A DNA stretch of 64,000 nucleotides from Oscheius sp. JU75 (GCA_037178855.1 JASJZC010000007.1:1674001-1738000), one strand, 5' to 3'. Counted from the stretch's first letter, positions 11,986 to 23,784 are shown. The notes: generated by a model from the letters alone, not told the origin. Translations and numbers: made by a program.

Positions 11986-12896
11986 CCTGAAAATAGAAAA
12001 TTTGTTCCTTGTTTACGGAGTTTCATGAGAACTGAAGTCATATGCGCACGAAAACAGCAAAATGAGCACTGTTAGATTACAGAACGACGTTCAAGCTATT
12101 GTAGACTTACACTTGAATGACTCTACTCTCAGTTTAAGAAGATTACGCCTCCGGATAAACGGGGAGGGGTACACGTTAACATTTTTCACTAATGTCATAG
12201 AAAAATGTCAGTGAAAGTAAAAAATGATTAGACTGCTTTGATGATAGTGATCACTTTCTCTAGTTTGTGATGTTCGAAAGCAGGTTAGGCGAGAAACAAA
12301 GATTCTACTCCTAGGCTTACTTACATGAACCAGCGCGTAACTGTTAGCACAAACAAACCTGGGGGTGCTCCTACTCCTTTAAGTTAGAACTAGGTGCTCC
12401 CTTTGCGCTATAAGCTTCGGCCTGGCTTAGTTTGTGCCTTCCACACAGAAGTAAATTTCAGAAAATGTCCTTTACACGGCTCTTCCAAATGTACGTTTTC
12501 TTGGCAAACATCATACAATAGGGTATAAGGAATCATCTTTTACTCACATGATTCAAGATCGCGTTTTTATCCACAAGTGTTAATTGGGCTTAAATGACTA
12601 TAACTACTTAATCCTTCGTTGTTACTGAATACAACTTCAGTCAAAATACTGATATGACGGTTTTCTCCAGAGCCATTTTGCGGGAGTAGGACTGAAAAAT
12701 AGCAAACTGACTCGATCAGGAAGCAGTTTGCCGGATTGTTGGATGGATGCTAAACAATGCTAAAGAAAATAATGTGCATCGGTAAAGCTCTCCTTGTTTA
12801 CATCGGTATTTGTATCTTTGATGCCCCAAAAATGTGTTTCAAACTGTTTTTGAAGAACACAAATGTTGAAAATGTGCTACAAGCCTTTATTTTAAT
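11986..12896. other. Intergenic region
   Basis: About 910 bases upstream of the Str-like receptor and downstream of the collagen. The collagen poly(A) signal (aataaa on -) sits at about 12886-12891, only a few bases past its stop. Nothing else can be supported. Confidence 0.4.
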
Positions 12897-13877
12897 CTAT
12901 GCGTGCATGAACATGCTACGAGCAGGGCAAGGACAGTAAGTAGCATCACTTCCAGGCTTTCCATTTTCTCCACGCTGAAAGTCATATGTTAAACACCAAA
13001 ACCAGGTAGAACTCACTGCTCCAGGAGTTCCTCTCTTTCCAGGATGACCAGGCTGTCCGTCTCTACCAGGGTTTCCTTTGCTTCCAGACCGGCCATTATT
13101 CCCAGAAGCACCCGGCTCGCCTCCGAGCCCAGGGGGACCACGAGGGCCAGCTAATCCCATTTTGCCTGGTCTTCCTGGCTTGTAGTCCGTTCCAGGATTT
13201 CCGCGCGGTCCAGGTCTGCCGGGTCGTCCATTTGGACCTGAAACTCTGATAAATAGTTACACTGAACGACTTACCAGGTCGGCCACCATCACCGAGCTCT
13301 CCCGGAGCTCCACGTGGTCCTGGAATTCCGAGAGGACCGCGAGGTCCAAGTCTGCCTGGAGGTCCATTGGGTCCGGGGCTTCCAGCAGGCCCTCTTGGTC
13401 CAGGAGGACCAGCCGGACATTTGATACAGCCTCCAGGAATGTCGTGGGTAACGGCGACCACAACTCCAGCAACACCAGATTTTCCATCGTCTCCATCAGG
13501 TCCGGGCTCTCCAGGCTCTCCCTTCTCTCCCGGTGGGCCAGGAGGACCTGCAGGACAGCCTTCGGATCGTGGTCCACAGTTGCATTGCTCGTTGCTTCTC
13601 TTGTGACGACCAGCGAAAAGAGTCACAAAGGTGGGAGGAGCATCAGAAGCGCCAGTGGGATTCGTGTGCTTGTTCATAAGACGAGACCAGGTATCCGAAG
13701 AGATTTCCTAAATCCAATGCTTTTGGATTACCTGAAACTTACTCGGAAATGTTCCATGCCTTCATGAACCTCCTCTTGAAGCTGGCTAATTTCGCTGAGG
13801 AGGGAACTCATGACGACCAATGATCCAGCTACAAAAGCAAGAGCTGCCGCTGAGGCAACAACAATGATCTTGCCCAT
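12897..13877 (-). CDS. Cuticle collagen
   Basis: Structural protein of the extracellular cuticle. Four exons. The N-terminal hydrophobic segment ([20 protein letters not shown]) acts as signal anchor and is followed by a helical linker ([17 protein letters not shown]) typical of nematode cuticle collagens. A subtilisin/furin-like site RHKR precedes the first Cys cluster ([13 protein letters not shown]). Gly-X-Y blocks follow: about 10 triplets ([19 protein letters not shown]), a non-collagenous break with GGCIKC, then a long run from [10 protein letters not shown] to GKRGTPGA. The gene ends with the C-terminal Cys pair [13 protein letters not shown] and TAG at 12899-12897. The Cys spacing suggests disulfide-linked trimers. 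Start ATG 13877 lies 36 nt from a TATA box. The collagen subgroup is not assigned. Confidence 0.95.
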
Positions 13878-13912
13878 TGCTTGATGGAATATCTTTACCT
13901 GACATAACCGCC

Positions 13913-13920
13913 CTTATATA
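13913..13920 (-). promoter_or_regulatory. TATA box of the collagen gene
   Basis: Reads TATATAAG on the minus strand, 36 nt upstream of the collagen ATG. Short TATA-to-ATG distances are common for strongly and cyclically transcribed cuticle collagen genes. Confidence 0.65.
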
Positions 13921-14729
13921 CTTCGTTGTTTCATTCTAAGATCAGGGCCACTGGAGGCGTAATCACCTGTCCGGCAACTTTTTTGCAACTCGGGCGGTTC
14001 CACGATTTTTGGTAACTTTGAGGGTAGAGTTCGCTGAAAATAGATAAAAGAAGATTGTTGTCACGTGATCTCAAAAGCAGAGCTGACAGATGATCAACCT
14101 ACAAATCTTAATGATCGTAACGTGAAGTGATCACAGAAAATCGGTAAATTTTTATACCAATCATCTGAAACAAACCCAGTAATTTGTGCATTTCTAGTTC
14201 GCTTCAGATAATCTTTACTCCTGCGATTTGCGATTAACACATTAGGTTTTTAGCTAGTGGAACTAACTAGCATCATCAGTTAGTGTTTACATGTTCATCG
14301 TTCCTCTCATGATCATCAATCCGCTGTGGCCTCTCGAGTGACCTCGCTTAGTGGAACCATAACACGTCGAAGACACAAAAAGAAGGAGAACCGTTCAAGA
14401 GACAGCATTCATGACGTTATGGAGCATTGAAAAGTTCTAACAAACGATCTGTTTGTTCTTTAAAGATCAGTGTAACAGTGACGCTAGTGTCTACTTTTGC
14501 TTGAAACAGGAGAATGGTTGCAATTCACTGTTCTTTTTCTAGATAGTTTGGAACATAACATACCAGACAACAAACTGTTTAGTTAACATCCTCTTATCTT
14601 TCACACGTCCAAAATTAAGAATTGGCCTTTAAAAGAGTTCAATATCAGTTTCAATTTTCTTCTTACATCAATATAGTCTTAAATGGTTAAAAAAAGGAAC
14701 ATTGTGATCTCGAACTGACGGAAAGCTCA
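13921..14729. other. Collagen upstream region
   Basis: About 800 bases between the collagen promoter and the 3' end of the next minus-strand gene. AT-rich, with several GATCA/TGATC words at 14060-14130. No coding or RNA feature is seen. Confidence 0.4.
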
Positions 14730-15846
14730 CTAAAAATCTTCTTCTTCGAGCAGCGAGACAGAAATGAGAGCAGCTTTAAGATCTCCTTCCATGGCAATGA
14801 TGATACGGTTGTTCACGTTGTCTTTCGGCTGTTCAGCACATCCCTTCACCGTAAACGAAGAGACGAATTTATACGCATTAGCATGGGAAAGCCGTGGCTT
14901 GTTGGCCTGAAAGATAATGTTTGGAGATGCTAAAAGCTATACCTGAACATAAGCCTCTGTTTCAGGTGTGAAGAGATCCTTCGAAAGTCTACTCTTCTTG
15001 AACAGTTTGTCCAAGCCAGGGATAAAGACCTTATGGTTTTCGGATTTCAGTTGGCGGTGTCGTTCATTCAGTCTGCCTTGAATTTCTTCTAGCTTTTTTT
15101 CGTTTAAGACACCTGTCTGCTCCAACCATAGAAGGTTAGTTTTGTAGTACTGATTGGCATAGTGCTGATAATTGTGTTTTTAAAACAAAATAAAAACATA
15201 CCGTACGGCGCTTTCGCTCCGCTTTGTTCTCGGCATACTCAGATATGTTCAGTTTTGCAGTTTGGGACAGTTTGAATGTGTAGTTGGTCCACACCCCTTC
15301 TCCCTAAAAATAGTTGTTAATAGAAAACAAAAACTTTGGCAAAAAAAAACTTAGTGGCCGAGAAGCACGCGTTAGTTACACAGAGTCGGTAATGTCCTTC
15401 AAACTTTTAATGTAGGTTACGGAATTACATATTTTTGTCCAAAAAAAAAATTATGAGACTCACGACTAAATCCTCCCTAACTGCGAATTTGTTGTATTGA
15501 ACAAAGTTCTCGAAAAGCGGGGAGATCCACCTCTGGCTCTTGGTCGATAGAGTAGATTTTGTCTCATTTGTGTCCGAATTATAGATGGGAAGAGCTTCCA
15601 AGTCTCCTTTCAGCATCAGCCAGTAGCTCAGATATCCGTATGCAGCACAGTAAGCCTTCGCCTCCATGTAGAGGGGCTCCTCGTAGTTTCCGGTGATGGC
15701 AAGATAGAACATCTCCTCTGGGTACAGATTTATACTGAATTTTAAATTGACCTATTTTATTGAAACTCTTACGAGATGTGCGTGATTTGAGCTCCAGAAG
15801 GATGAAGGATGCCATAGAAAACCAACAAGCCGAGCAGGGACCACAT
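14730..15846 (-). CDS. Secreted protein of unknown function
   Basis: Five exons give about 245 residues. The signal peptide MWSLLGLLVFYGILHPSGA is followed by ITHISINLYPEEMFYLAITG and a soluble, mostly helical sequence: YMEAKAYCAAYGYLSYWLM, GDLEALPIYNSDTNET (sequon), SPLFENFVQYNKF, GEGVWTNYTFKLSQTAKLNI (sequon), a basic patch ENKAERKRRT, and EEIQGRLNERHRQLKSEN. The C-terminus has FVSSFTVKGCAEQ and ends ISVSLLEEEDF with TAG at 14732-14730. All phases are consistent. There are only two cysteines outside the signal peptide and no membrane helix or known domain, so it is probably secreted or lumenal. One intron (about 160 nt, 15305-15465) is longer than the others. I do not recognise the family. 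Confidence 0.72.
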
Positions 15847-16412
15847 GGTCGAATAATCTTGCCTGATGGGCAACTTGACCTAGTGTATGAGATGAACGCT
15901 GGGGCGGGTATATCGATTCCGAGCATATTCCATGGTTGATGAAAAGTGAAAAAAGCTGAACATAGAAGCGTAAGATTCGTAGTAAGCCTGAACATGGGTA
16001 ACTTTGCGATTTGGTTGCACACTGGGCCAATATTTTGCTCTCTGGGTTAACTGGATTGCTACAGTCAATTATTGTATTGTTCAAAATAAAGCCTGCAAAA
16101 GAAGCTGCACTTCTTCTTTGTCACATGATAAGGAGAAAAAAAGTCACACTTGATACCATATGCCGCTCCTCTGCTACAGCAATGGCCAGCTTTGACAGAT
16201 GCCAATCTCAAGATAAACGCACCTTTACGAGAATTGTTGGAAAGTAAAATGGCCATCTACCTTCGTACCTGATACGTGGAAGCGTTTATAGAAGCGGTTC
16301 CAAGCAAACTGTACCAACCAATTATATACCGCTCTCTTCTCTGCTTAACTGCTATTGCCAGTCAGTTTTAATTTCAAAAATTTGCAACTTCCTCAACAAA
16401 AATGTTTCAATT
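15847..16412. other. Divergent promoter region
   Basis: Separates the secreted orphan (-) from the EB-like peptide gene (+). A TATA-like TTATATACC at about 16322-16330 lies about 85 nt before the + ATG. On the minus strand GATATACCCGCCCC near 15900-15915 may serve the orphan gene. No other feature is seen. Confidence 0.4.
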
Positions 16413-16640
16413 ATGACTCTCACGGTCTCCGCCGCTCTACCCGAAGCTCCTTGTGAGCCAGGAATGGAATGCAAGGCTGTCATTGCCCAAACCCGTCTTC
16501 TATTTATCAAACCGGCACTACCTGGAGCACCATGTGAGCCAGGAGTCGAATATACGGGCGGATCTGTTTGTAGCATGGGAGCCTGTATCTGTTCTCCGAA
16601 ATTGGTCCAGAATGGGACTGTCTGCGTCGCTCGTGGATAA
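16413..16640 (+). CDS. Small Cys-rich EB-module-like peptide
   Basis: An uninterrupted 75-residue frame. Its C-terminal part, EYTGGSVCSMGACICSPK followed by LVQNGTVCVARG, fits the EB-module pattern (C...GGxxC..GxCxCxxG....C) known from nematode secreted proteins, which forms a small disulfide-rich fold. The N-terminus (MTLTVSAALPEAPCEPG) is too short for a full signal peptide. An upstream ATG at 16402 opens only MFQL before a stop, which suggests that part of the signal-peptide coding region has been lost or that an exon is missed. An internal 81-nt offset duplication repeats the LPxAPCEPGxE block. A poly(A) signal (aataaa) near 16689 and the upstream TATA argue that the locus is transcribed. 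It may be a decaying copy. Confidence 0.55.
   Translation: MTLTVSAALPEAPCEPGMECKAVIAQTRLLFIKPALPGAPCEPGVEYTGGSVCSMGACICSPKLVQNGTVCVARG
16437..16560 (+). repeat. Diverged 81-nt-offset direct repeat inside the EB-like gene
   Basis: Units 16437-16479 and 16518-16560 start with ctacc and share tgtgagccagg in the middle, exactly 81 nt (27 codons) apart. They are about 70-75% identical by eye. The frame is preserved, so the encoded CEPG block is duplicated without a shift. Confidence 0.6.
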
Positions 16641-17499
16641 AGACGAGAACAGCGTCATACATTTCATATTTTTTCATACACTTGTAAAATAAATACTAAT
16701 ACCTTTCCACATATAAACCTAACAACGCAAAGTCTGAAATCTTATTGATTCTACCCTGCTTGCACTCCTCATTATCTCGCTGCTGGCCATAATCACCATC
16801 ATGAGCATTCTTTAGTCTACCTCAGTAACATTTGGCGAGGCCCTCGTTATGAGAGTGTTTTGAGACGACATAAATCTTTCTAGGTCATCCTCACTCTGAC
16901 AGTCCTTTAACGCAGGGGTATAAACACTCGGTAACAAAAAGTTTCTCTCTAGCGCTTAAATCAGCTTGTTAAACATTTTCTTTTACTAACTTCTCAATTG
17001 TACTTTGCTTTGTCTATATGTCTTTACAGTAGCAATAGAAATTCCACGATCATATGCGTGGATCAGGTGCGAAACCGGAGAAGCAAGGACTATCACAACA
17101 CAGATAGCAGCAACAATATGAGAAAGATTGCTTGTGTTTGCATCCCACAATTTGGGCACGAAAAACCAGCAATGACTGTGTCGTCACGAACTTTTGAAAA
17201 ACTTGATGCATTTCGACTTTTGTCAACCCTTTACATTCTCTGTAACCTGTAACACAAACGGTTTTGTACATTTTTCAAGAAAAGCATCTTGATGATTCAC
17301 GTGTGTTTTCCATCAAGCAAACCATAACCGTAAACAGGTGTCAACCCCAATTTAGCTTGCCCCAGACAATTTCGATAAAGATGCCGCTGCCAAACTACAG
17401 GTCATCTTATCAGCTCTTTATTAGTCTGGTTCCCATGACGGTTTAAAACCTCGGCTTCGTCATTGCAATTACGTACCTGAGACATTTTAGACGGGCCAG
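16641..17499. other. Intergenic region
   Basis: About 860 bases between the EB-like gene and the F-box-like gene. After the poly(A) signal at about 16689 no coding or RNA feature can be supported. Open frames on both strands overlap each other at 16998-17271 without splice signals. Confidence 0.35.
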
Positions 17500-19580
17500 A
17501 TGAAACTCTCAAGCATTCCGTATGAAAATGTCATCACTATTGTTAAAAAGGTAAGCTAAACTTGCAATGCAAGTTAATCTTAAGTCTTTCAGCTGCGTAA
17601 CCGAGAATACATCGAGATATTTCGATCTTGCAAAGCTATGAAAAAAATTGCTGAGAAACGAGACTATCGTCCAGTGCTCCAGAACGACGAAGAGAAGAAG
17701 CTGAGCATACATTTCTTTTCGCGATATTTCAGCCCAGTGAGTTTTTGGAAGTTACCGCAAATGCTCTAATATAAACACCCTCTCACGTAAGGAATATGCA
17801 ATTATGTATTTGCGTTGTGGCCTGCTCTACAGCTTTACAGAACATCGGAAAGTCAGAAAAAGTCGTCTTTACCCCGAAAAATGTAATTGCGTATTTTTTA
17901 CGTAAGGGAGTGATAATATTAGAAGAAATACGGTATGTAGTTTTTCTTGGACCATAATTTTTTCTTACCTCTTTACAATTATGAAAAAATGTAAAAAAAA
18001 AAAACGTAGAAGAAAAATAATGGAAAATGCACAATGTTAAAAATAAAGATACTGGGAAAACAGTTTTCAGCAAGTGCTTTGCTTTAAAATGAAGTCTTAC
18101 CAATCTTTTCTTGCAGCAACTCACTGCCGCTTCTGGAATGGTCCTCCACGTTGACCTCGACGACTCTTACAAACATCAGCAGGCAGCCATTTCTTCAACG
18201 TTGAAGCAACTGGAAGGAGAGATCTTTACAAGCATCGGAATTTGTTCAGCAGCGGTAGGCTCTTCATTCATTTTGTCAAAACTTTAAAATTCAGAATTCG
18301 ACACATTTTGAGTTCTTTTGTCGCAAAGTATGCAAACTTCTGAAAGAGTATAATATCACGTCAAGGCATATGAAATGGGATATCGAAGACCGGCAGGAAC
18401 TAATGTCACAGATTGTCAATGACTTAAAATGTGCGTCTTTGTCAACTGGGAGTCTAAAAGATGCCAAATTCCTCCACACGAATGACAGAATTGTAAGTTC
18501 TTTCTCCATTTTTCTTTCAAACTTTTGTTCAGATATGTATCCGCACAAAGCCGCTGTTCGATCCGATCCTTTTCTCAAAATGCACACATTTGAAGTTCAG
18601 TTCAATGGCTCGATTGGAAGAAGAAGTTTTTCTCTGCAGGAACCAATTATCACAGTTTACGAAAACGATCATGGTGAGTCACGGGCTAGATAACAGTACA
18701 AACAATGCGAAGTTATCGGTAGTCGACCGTTTTACAACTTTTTGTTCTCTTTTGGCCTGACAATCTATTAACCAATATAGTTCAGAAGAAAAATGAATAG
18801 AAAACATGTTTCGAATCTAAGCTTGGCAATCTTTCAAAGTATGTGAAAATAAAACAAGGCATCTTCTGGGAACATGTAATTTTCGATGTGATGTGTCAAT
18901 ATATCCCTGTCCTTTTCTACCAACCCGTTAACATTCTATGTTGTCGTCTTGCGGCGCACTACATCATATTAGGCTCAAGGAGTCTGACAACATTGTAAAC
19001 ACGCGCACAGAGCTTTAGTTGCTTGTCTTAACAAGCATTTCTCCATTTATTCTGATTTCATACGAGCTGGTTTCAGTTGCTCCACAGTTTCGGCAAGTAT
19101 CAAGAATCGCTTGCTACCAAGGATACTCTCAGTCTCGGCATGGGCTCGATCTCCCTGGAAATGGTGACAAACAGCTACACAAAAGATGCGATGATCGACT
19201 ACACCAAAAGAGTTTGCAAGGAGAATTCCTTCCAGAAAATCTATGATATCCCAAGCGATGAGTACGAAGACAGTTGCAGAATTCAAGTTTGTTACGGAGT
19301 TATGGATACGTCTGAGAATAACAGTAATGGTCAACCAGTTCCTCTTGTTATTTCTTGTTTTTTCTATATCCATCACTTTAACGGTAGAATGAGATACTTG
19401 CGGGCTTCTTTGAACTTTAATATACTTCGATCTACTGATCAACTCCGTTTTGGAGCCAACAACCTCCCATTCAGGTCTGTAGCACCCCCTCTAGAATTTG
19501 TCAAATTTCAGAAACTTATTCGCAAAAAGTACTTTGGGCTTAAAAAAAAGAGATCTCTACTACGATTTTTCAACACCTAG
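17500..19580 (+). CDS. Putative F-box protein
   Basis: Six exons, nearly all joined in phase 0. The first 40 residues (KLSSIPYENVITIVKKLRN, then IFRSCKAMKKIAEKRDY) resemble an F-box: L/IP-x-E start, hydrophobic I-V-x-x-L and the SCK end. In this family that motif binds Skp1 to recruit substrates to an SCF ubiquitin ligase. The rest (SGMVLHVDLDDSYK, FEFFCRKVCKLLKEYNI, ICIRTKPLFDPILFSKCTHL) looks like the variable substrate-binding region of nematode F-box proteins, with the usual VCKLLK and CTHLKF patches. The last exon starts after tttcag at 19076 and ends at TAG 19578-19580; it may hold an extra intron near 19325. A 400-nt intron at 18670-19076 is long for this window. The F-box call is moderate; the open frames and splice sites are better supported than the family. 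Confidence 0.55.
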
Positions 19581-20058
19581 GTCGTTTCATTGTTGTACAT
19601 CGAAGATGTTGTTTTGTTGAAACGTTTATAAAGTACCAGAATATAAAAATTGATTCTTCTGAAAAGATAGTGCGACTATATAATGTCTTGAAAGCCTGAG
19701 CAACACGCTTTTTGAAATTGTTGCATCATTTTTAAAAACAAAATGTTGTCTTTCCTTGCGATCAAAACTACATTATGTGGTGGTTATCGTTGTCTACTGT
19801 TCAAGCGTAGCAGTATTCATCTTTAGAGTTTAGACTTAATCACAAAAACGGCAGATGTTGCTGGTTTATCGCTCAGCGAGTTGGTCTGATGTCCTTCTAT
19901 TACGCTTGGAAAGAATAGTTGCAGGTGTTATTGAAGCTCAATGAGCATGATAAAGCCGAAGTCTACTTGATTAAGAACGGATCCTTTTGGCTTCAGCTAT
20001 TGCTTTACAATTACAATCATCCATTTGTCTGAAATTTGCACGATCCTTATCAATTCAG
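19581..20058. other. Intergenic and possible 5' end of the Srh/Sri-like receptor
   Basis: About 480 bases. No certain first exon or start codon of the following receptor could be found here. The open frame through 19987 uses no ATG. Confidence 0.35.
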
Positions 20059-23049
20059 TTTCTGTTGCAGCTGTTATTCAAGTCTACATTTTTGTATACA
20101 TTGCCTCGCCTTGTTCAAATGCTATCACTACGCTTTGTGACGATCTCTATGTTCGTGCCTTCTACTATACTCACTGCGTTGCTCAGCTATGCTATCTTGA
20201 AGAAAAGTCCATCTACAATGCGATCTTACAGATACATCATCCTGCTAGTTTGCGTAAGTTTCAAGTTGTACTCTGTCGAAAATCTACTAGCGAGATACAC
20301 TCAGGTGCATACTATCCTCCAATACTCCAGTTACAGCTTTAGTGAACTTACGTTGATTCCGACCTGGCAGGTACTATAGCCATTTCCTGAATCAAAGTCT
20401 CAACTAGTGGCAGCTGTAAGACTTGCTGGAGCTTTCAAAACAGTGTACAATAATTGAAACTCATGCATTATTTAACCAATTCCTATGTTAAAGCTTATCT
20501 ATGAGATGAAGGAGCATTGAGTTCAATGTTTGCGTATTTGCTGCACAAATAGTTTTCCCGAAATGTATTGGGTTGGCATATAAGTCTTTTCGCTTTTTGT
20601 AAACATGTCCTTTGTCTTGTTTGCAACAATGACCGAGCTGTTGATATAGCACCTCGTGTAGCTCACTCAGTCCTCTACAACCACCATGCAAGACATCACT
20701 TCTTTTCTTCTTGTACTCTATTCTCTGTTCGTCTTGATCCGGACTATTGATGACTGGCCACCCTACGATCTGCGACATGAGTTCCTCAAAGGCACGAATG
20801 GAGCCCAAACGGCGGCTGATATCAACGATGTTTATGGCCAAAGGACGACGTCCACGAGAGTATGCCAGTTGTGGCTCTATCGCTTTCGGTCTGGGGACAA
20901 AAGTGTCGAAGATGAGCCAAGGTCAACTTTTGATGAATCGAAGCTGCTGCAGCTTGTGAACGAGAACAATCGCCAGACTACCCGTGAACTAGCAGAGGCA
21001 CTGTCTGTCAGTCATGCTGCAGTGGAACACCATTTGAAGCAATTGGGATTTATGAAGAAACTGGGCACTTGGTTGCCGCATGACCACAGTGACACCCAGA
21101 AGTGGCAGCGCATGTCCGTCGCCCATTCTCTCCTATCCAGGTATGAGAGGAAACCCTTTTTACCATGCCTGGTGATGGGAAATGAGAAGTGGGTAACGTA
21201 GGTAAACTTCCAAAGGAAGCGTCAATGAGTGGGTCCAGGCCAGACACCAAGTCCTGATGTGAACCCGATACTCATTAAAAAAGATTATGCTCTCTGTTTC
21301 CTGGGATATCGAAGGAGTGGTGCACTGGGAACTGCTGGATGCTGGAACTACCCTTACGGCCGCCATTTATAGCCAGCAACTTGAAAAGGTTGCCGTTGCA
21401 CTTCGTCAGAAACGACCGCAGAAGTCGAAGGTCATCCTGCAGATGGACAACACGCGCCCCCATGTTGCAAAACTCACTCGCTCCAAGATCCACGACCTGG
21501 ATTGGGAAATTTTACCCCATCCTCCTTATAGCCCGGACCTTGCCCCTTCCGACTATTATCTGTTCCGGACTCTCAACAACGAGACTGGAGGACAACAGTT
21601 CGATTCCGACGGTGCACTCAAATCCTGCTTAGCAAACTTCTTTGCGTCAAAACCCAAGGTGTTCTACGAGTGTGGCATCCGTAAGCTACCCGTGAAATGT
21701 GCAGACGTGGTACATCATAATGGTAATTACAACGAATGAAAAAGTTGTTTGGAAGTCAATAAATTTTGGCATTTGAAAAAGCGAAAAGACTTATATGCCA
21801 ACCCAATATAAAAGAAAAAATAAATCTGAGCTTTGATATAAATAGCTTGAGTGACATAGAGACACAAGGAAAGAGAGACAGAGATGCAAAAAAAGTTTTT
21901 TTTTAGTTAGCAGTCTACCAGTTTGATGTATTTCTATCAGTTCTGCTGTGTCCGATTACTCTACCAAATGCTTACGGACTTCAGTTCAGCGGTGTCCTTG
22001 GAGTAGAATTTCCAAACTCCGGAAACGGATTGACGGTAACGTCCCAGATCAACTATAAAAATAGAAACTTTTAGAGTTGCATTGCTGTTAGTCTCCTAAT
22101 CGTCGGTCTTTCTATAACATTGAGCTTCGTATGGAGAGAATACTCATTAATTCATTTTGTGGCCACAAAAAAACGAATAATCGTGAATGCTGCCCATTTT
22201 TCTCTGGTTATTTTTGTCGGAACCCTATTTGTACCATTCTACAGCATGACCGCGTCGGATATGCCGAGCACTATTGCATACCTACAGACGGTAAAGTGGC
22301 AGTTTTATTTACATAAACGAATGCAGGTGAATTCCACTCGAGACCCCAACTTGGCTGTCTTTGCTATATTGCCCGAGAAAACTACAATGTTGATGTACCT
22401 CATGTTGCAGGTCTTGGCTTTCTGTGCTTCAGCGTTTTCTTACGTCGCCAAAGCAATTTACAAGGTGAGACAAATGACTTCAAAGTTTTAAGGGACTTTC
22501 AGGTCACACACTGCTTGAAAAGCACTAAAACACGGTTGAGTAAACGAACAATCATGCTGCATCGAACACTTTTACGATCCTTGATATTTCAAGTAAGTGT
22601 AAAACGGTTTATCGCGTGTACCAATACTTTTAGATAGTCGTTCCCATTGCGTTATTTTGTATTCCATGGATCATTCTCTTGCTGATTATCACTGTTCTGC
22701 CTTTATTGAACATTCTAGGAGCAGAAGAATGTAGGTTGAGCATTTGGAACTCTTTTATTAGGTTGAAGCCCCCTATTTTGCTAAAAAAAAAAGAACAATA
22801 GCATCGCTAATGGGAAAACTATTTGGAAATGAGATGAACGCCGGTTTAAATCCATTAGGTTCAGTGAACACTGTCCAACAACATACTGCAGCCATAATGT
22901 ACTGTATTCCTGCATTCTTTTCTACTGCCCACTTTTTAACGGTCGTACACTTCACTCAACCCTACCAGCAGTTTTTCTTAGGACGTTTTTACAAACAACC
23001 AACGACTGCTATCGTGACAGCCCTTGGAGCAAGTGGAACAACACGTTGA
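20059..23049 (+). CDS. Chemoreceptor GPCR, Srh/Sri-like, with a mariner in an intron
   Basis: A seven-TM receptor. The TM1 exon (FVTISMFVPSTILTALLSY, then ILKKSPSTMRSYRYIILLVC) matches the Srh/Sri pattern of a TM1 followed by L-K/f-K-x-P-x-x-M. A 1653-nt intron (20254-21906) carries the mariner. The next exon resumes in phase 0 with VYQFDVFLSVLLCPITLP and YGLQFSGVLG. Then come TM4, TM5 (LMYLMLQVLAFCASAFSYVA), TM6 (IVVPIALFCIPWIILLLIIT) and TM7 (AIMYCIPAFFSTAHFLTVVH) ending in the family signature HFTQPYQ. The last junction needs the acceptor agaacaatag after the A10 run. With it the frame is open to TGA 23047-23049, so the receptor may still be functional despite the transposon. The true start codon is unresolved; the first in-frame ATG in the TM1 exon is at 20119. 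Confidence 0.68.
20568..21806 (+). mobile_element. mariner element (DD34D type), inactivated, inside a receptor intron
   Basis: A 1239-bp element flanked by TA duplications (20566-20567 and 21807-21808). The terminal inverted repeats are perfect over 31 bp (begin TTGGGTTGGCATATAAGTC) and diverge after the T5 run. It lies in the same orientation as the host gene and entirely within the intron at 20254-21906. Identical ITRs with a damaged transposase suggest either a recent insertion of an already dead copy or loss of function after arrival. Confidence 0.93.
20752..21739 (+). pseudogene. mariner transposase, disrupted
   Basis: The N-terminal helix-turn-helix region is readable (YDLRHEFLKGTNGAQTAADI, CQLWLYRFRSGDKSVEDEPR), followed by LAEALSVSHAAVEHHLKQLG and the WLPHDHS linker. 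The first catalytic position reads MGNEKWV, where the family has D, so Asp is replaced by Asn. TAG follows two codons later (21199-21201), then TGA about 10 codons on, then a one-base shift in the A-rich stretch near 21278. The rest is open: MDNTRPH supplies the second Asp, and SPDLAPSDYYLF the third, with 34 residues between them (DD34D). Four independent lesions rule out activity. Confidence 0.9.
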
Positions 23050-23784
23050 ATTGGTAAATGAATATTATTTTGAATCAATAGAGACTTTGAGGGGGTCTAC
23101 GAATCACAGACTTCAGTAGCGTGTAAATGTCTGCTCAGAAAGAGACATCTTACATCACTTACTGAACTCTTTGAAACCGTCTCCTTAGCTCGAAATAAGT
23201 AGTAGGCAAGCTAATAAGTGAAGAGAGAGGTGTTCGCCACGGAACCCCTTCTTATCGCTCACCAACTCTACAGATAAGACAATCGGCGTCGACGAAAGAA
23301 GAAGAGACAACGTGGGACATCTAACCGATAAAATGTTGCCGACGGGGAAGATAGATTAAATTAAGAAAATAGATTCGTTCCATCTTTGTTAAAAACTCAA
23401 CATCTGAGTGAAACATCCAAAAAACAATAGTTTGTGTTTCTGGATTGCTATTTTTTTTCTCTACTGAAGCTAACTGATATCTGCGTTTACTCCAACATTG
23501 GTGTCAAGATTTGCTCAGTTTTGCTAAAAATCAGTTATATAGGTGAAAAGATCTTGGTACAGATCAGGTTTTTACTCCTTTAAAGTCCTACCGAGAGGAA
23601 GTCCACTGTCACGCTATGCGACAAAACGCTCAAACGCTAAAAGCCATTGTACACGAGATCCATTGGCGATATGCAGACATACACAGTTTGAAAGCCGGCT
23701 TTATTTGTATACAAACTTGGAAATAATATACGATGGCTATGTACACAGGAATTGTGATGACATCGTGTGAGTGAGAGAGATCGT
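23050..23784. other. Intergenic region
   Basis: About 735 bases between the converging ends of the Srh/Sri-like receptor and the LEA-like gene. The open frame at 23543-23770 has no supporting features. No RNA gene is seen. Confidence 0.35.

Noticed and set aside
13257-13767. Long Pro/Gly-rich open frames on both strands over the collagen
   Set aside because: They are antisense or shifted shadows of the Gly-X-Y repeat, which keeps several frames open.
22730-22830. Apparent frameshift at an A10 run near the end of the Srh/Sri-like receptor
   Set aside because: Using the later acceptor agaacaatag joins in the correct phase and gives an open frame through TM7, so no frameshift is needed.
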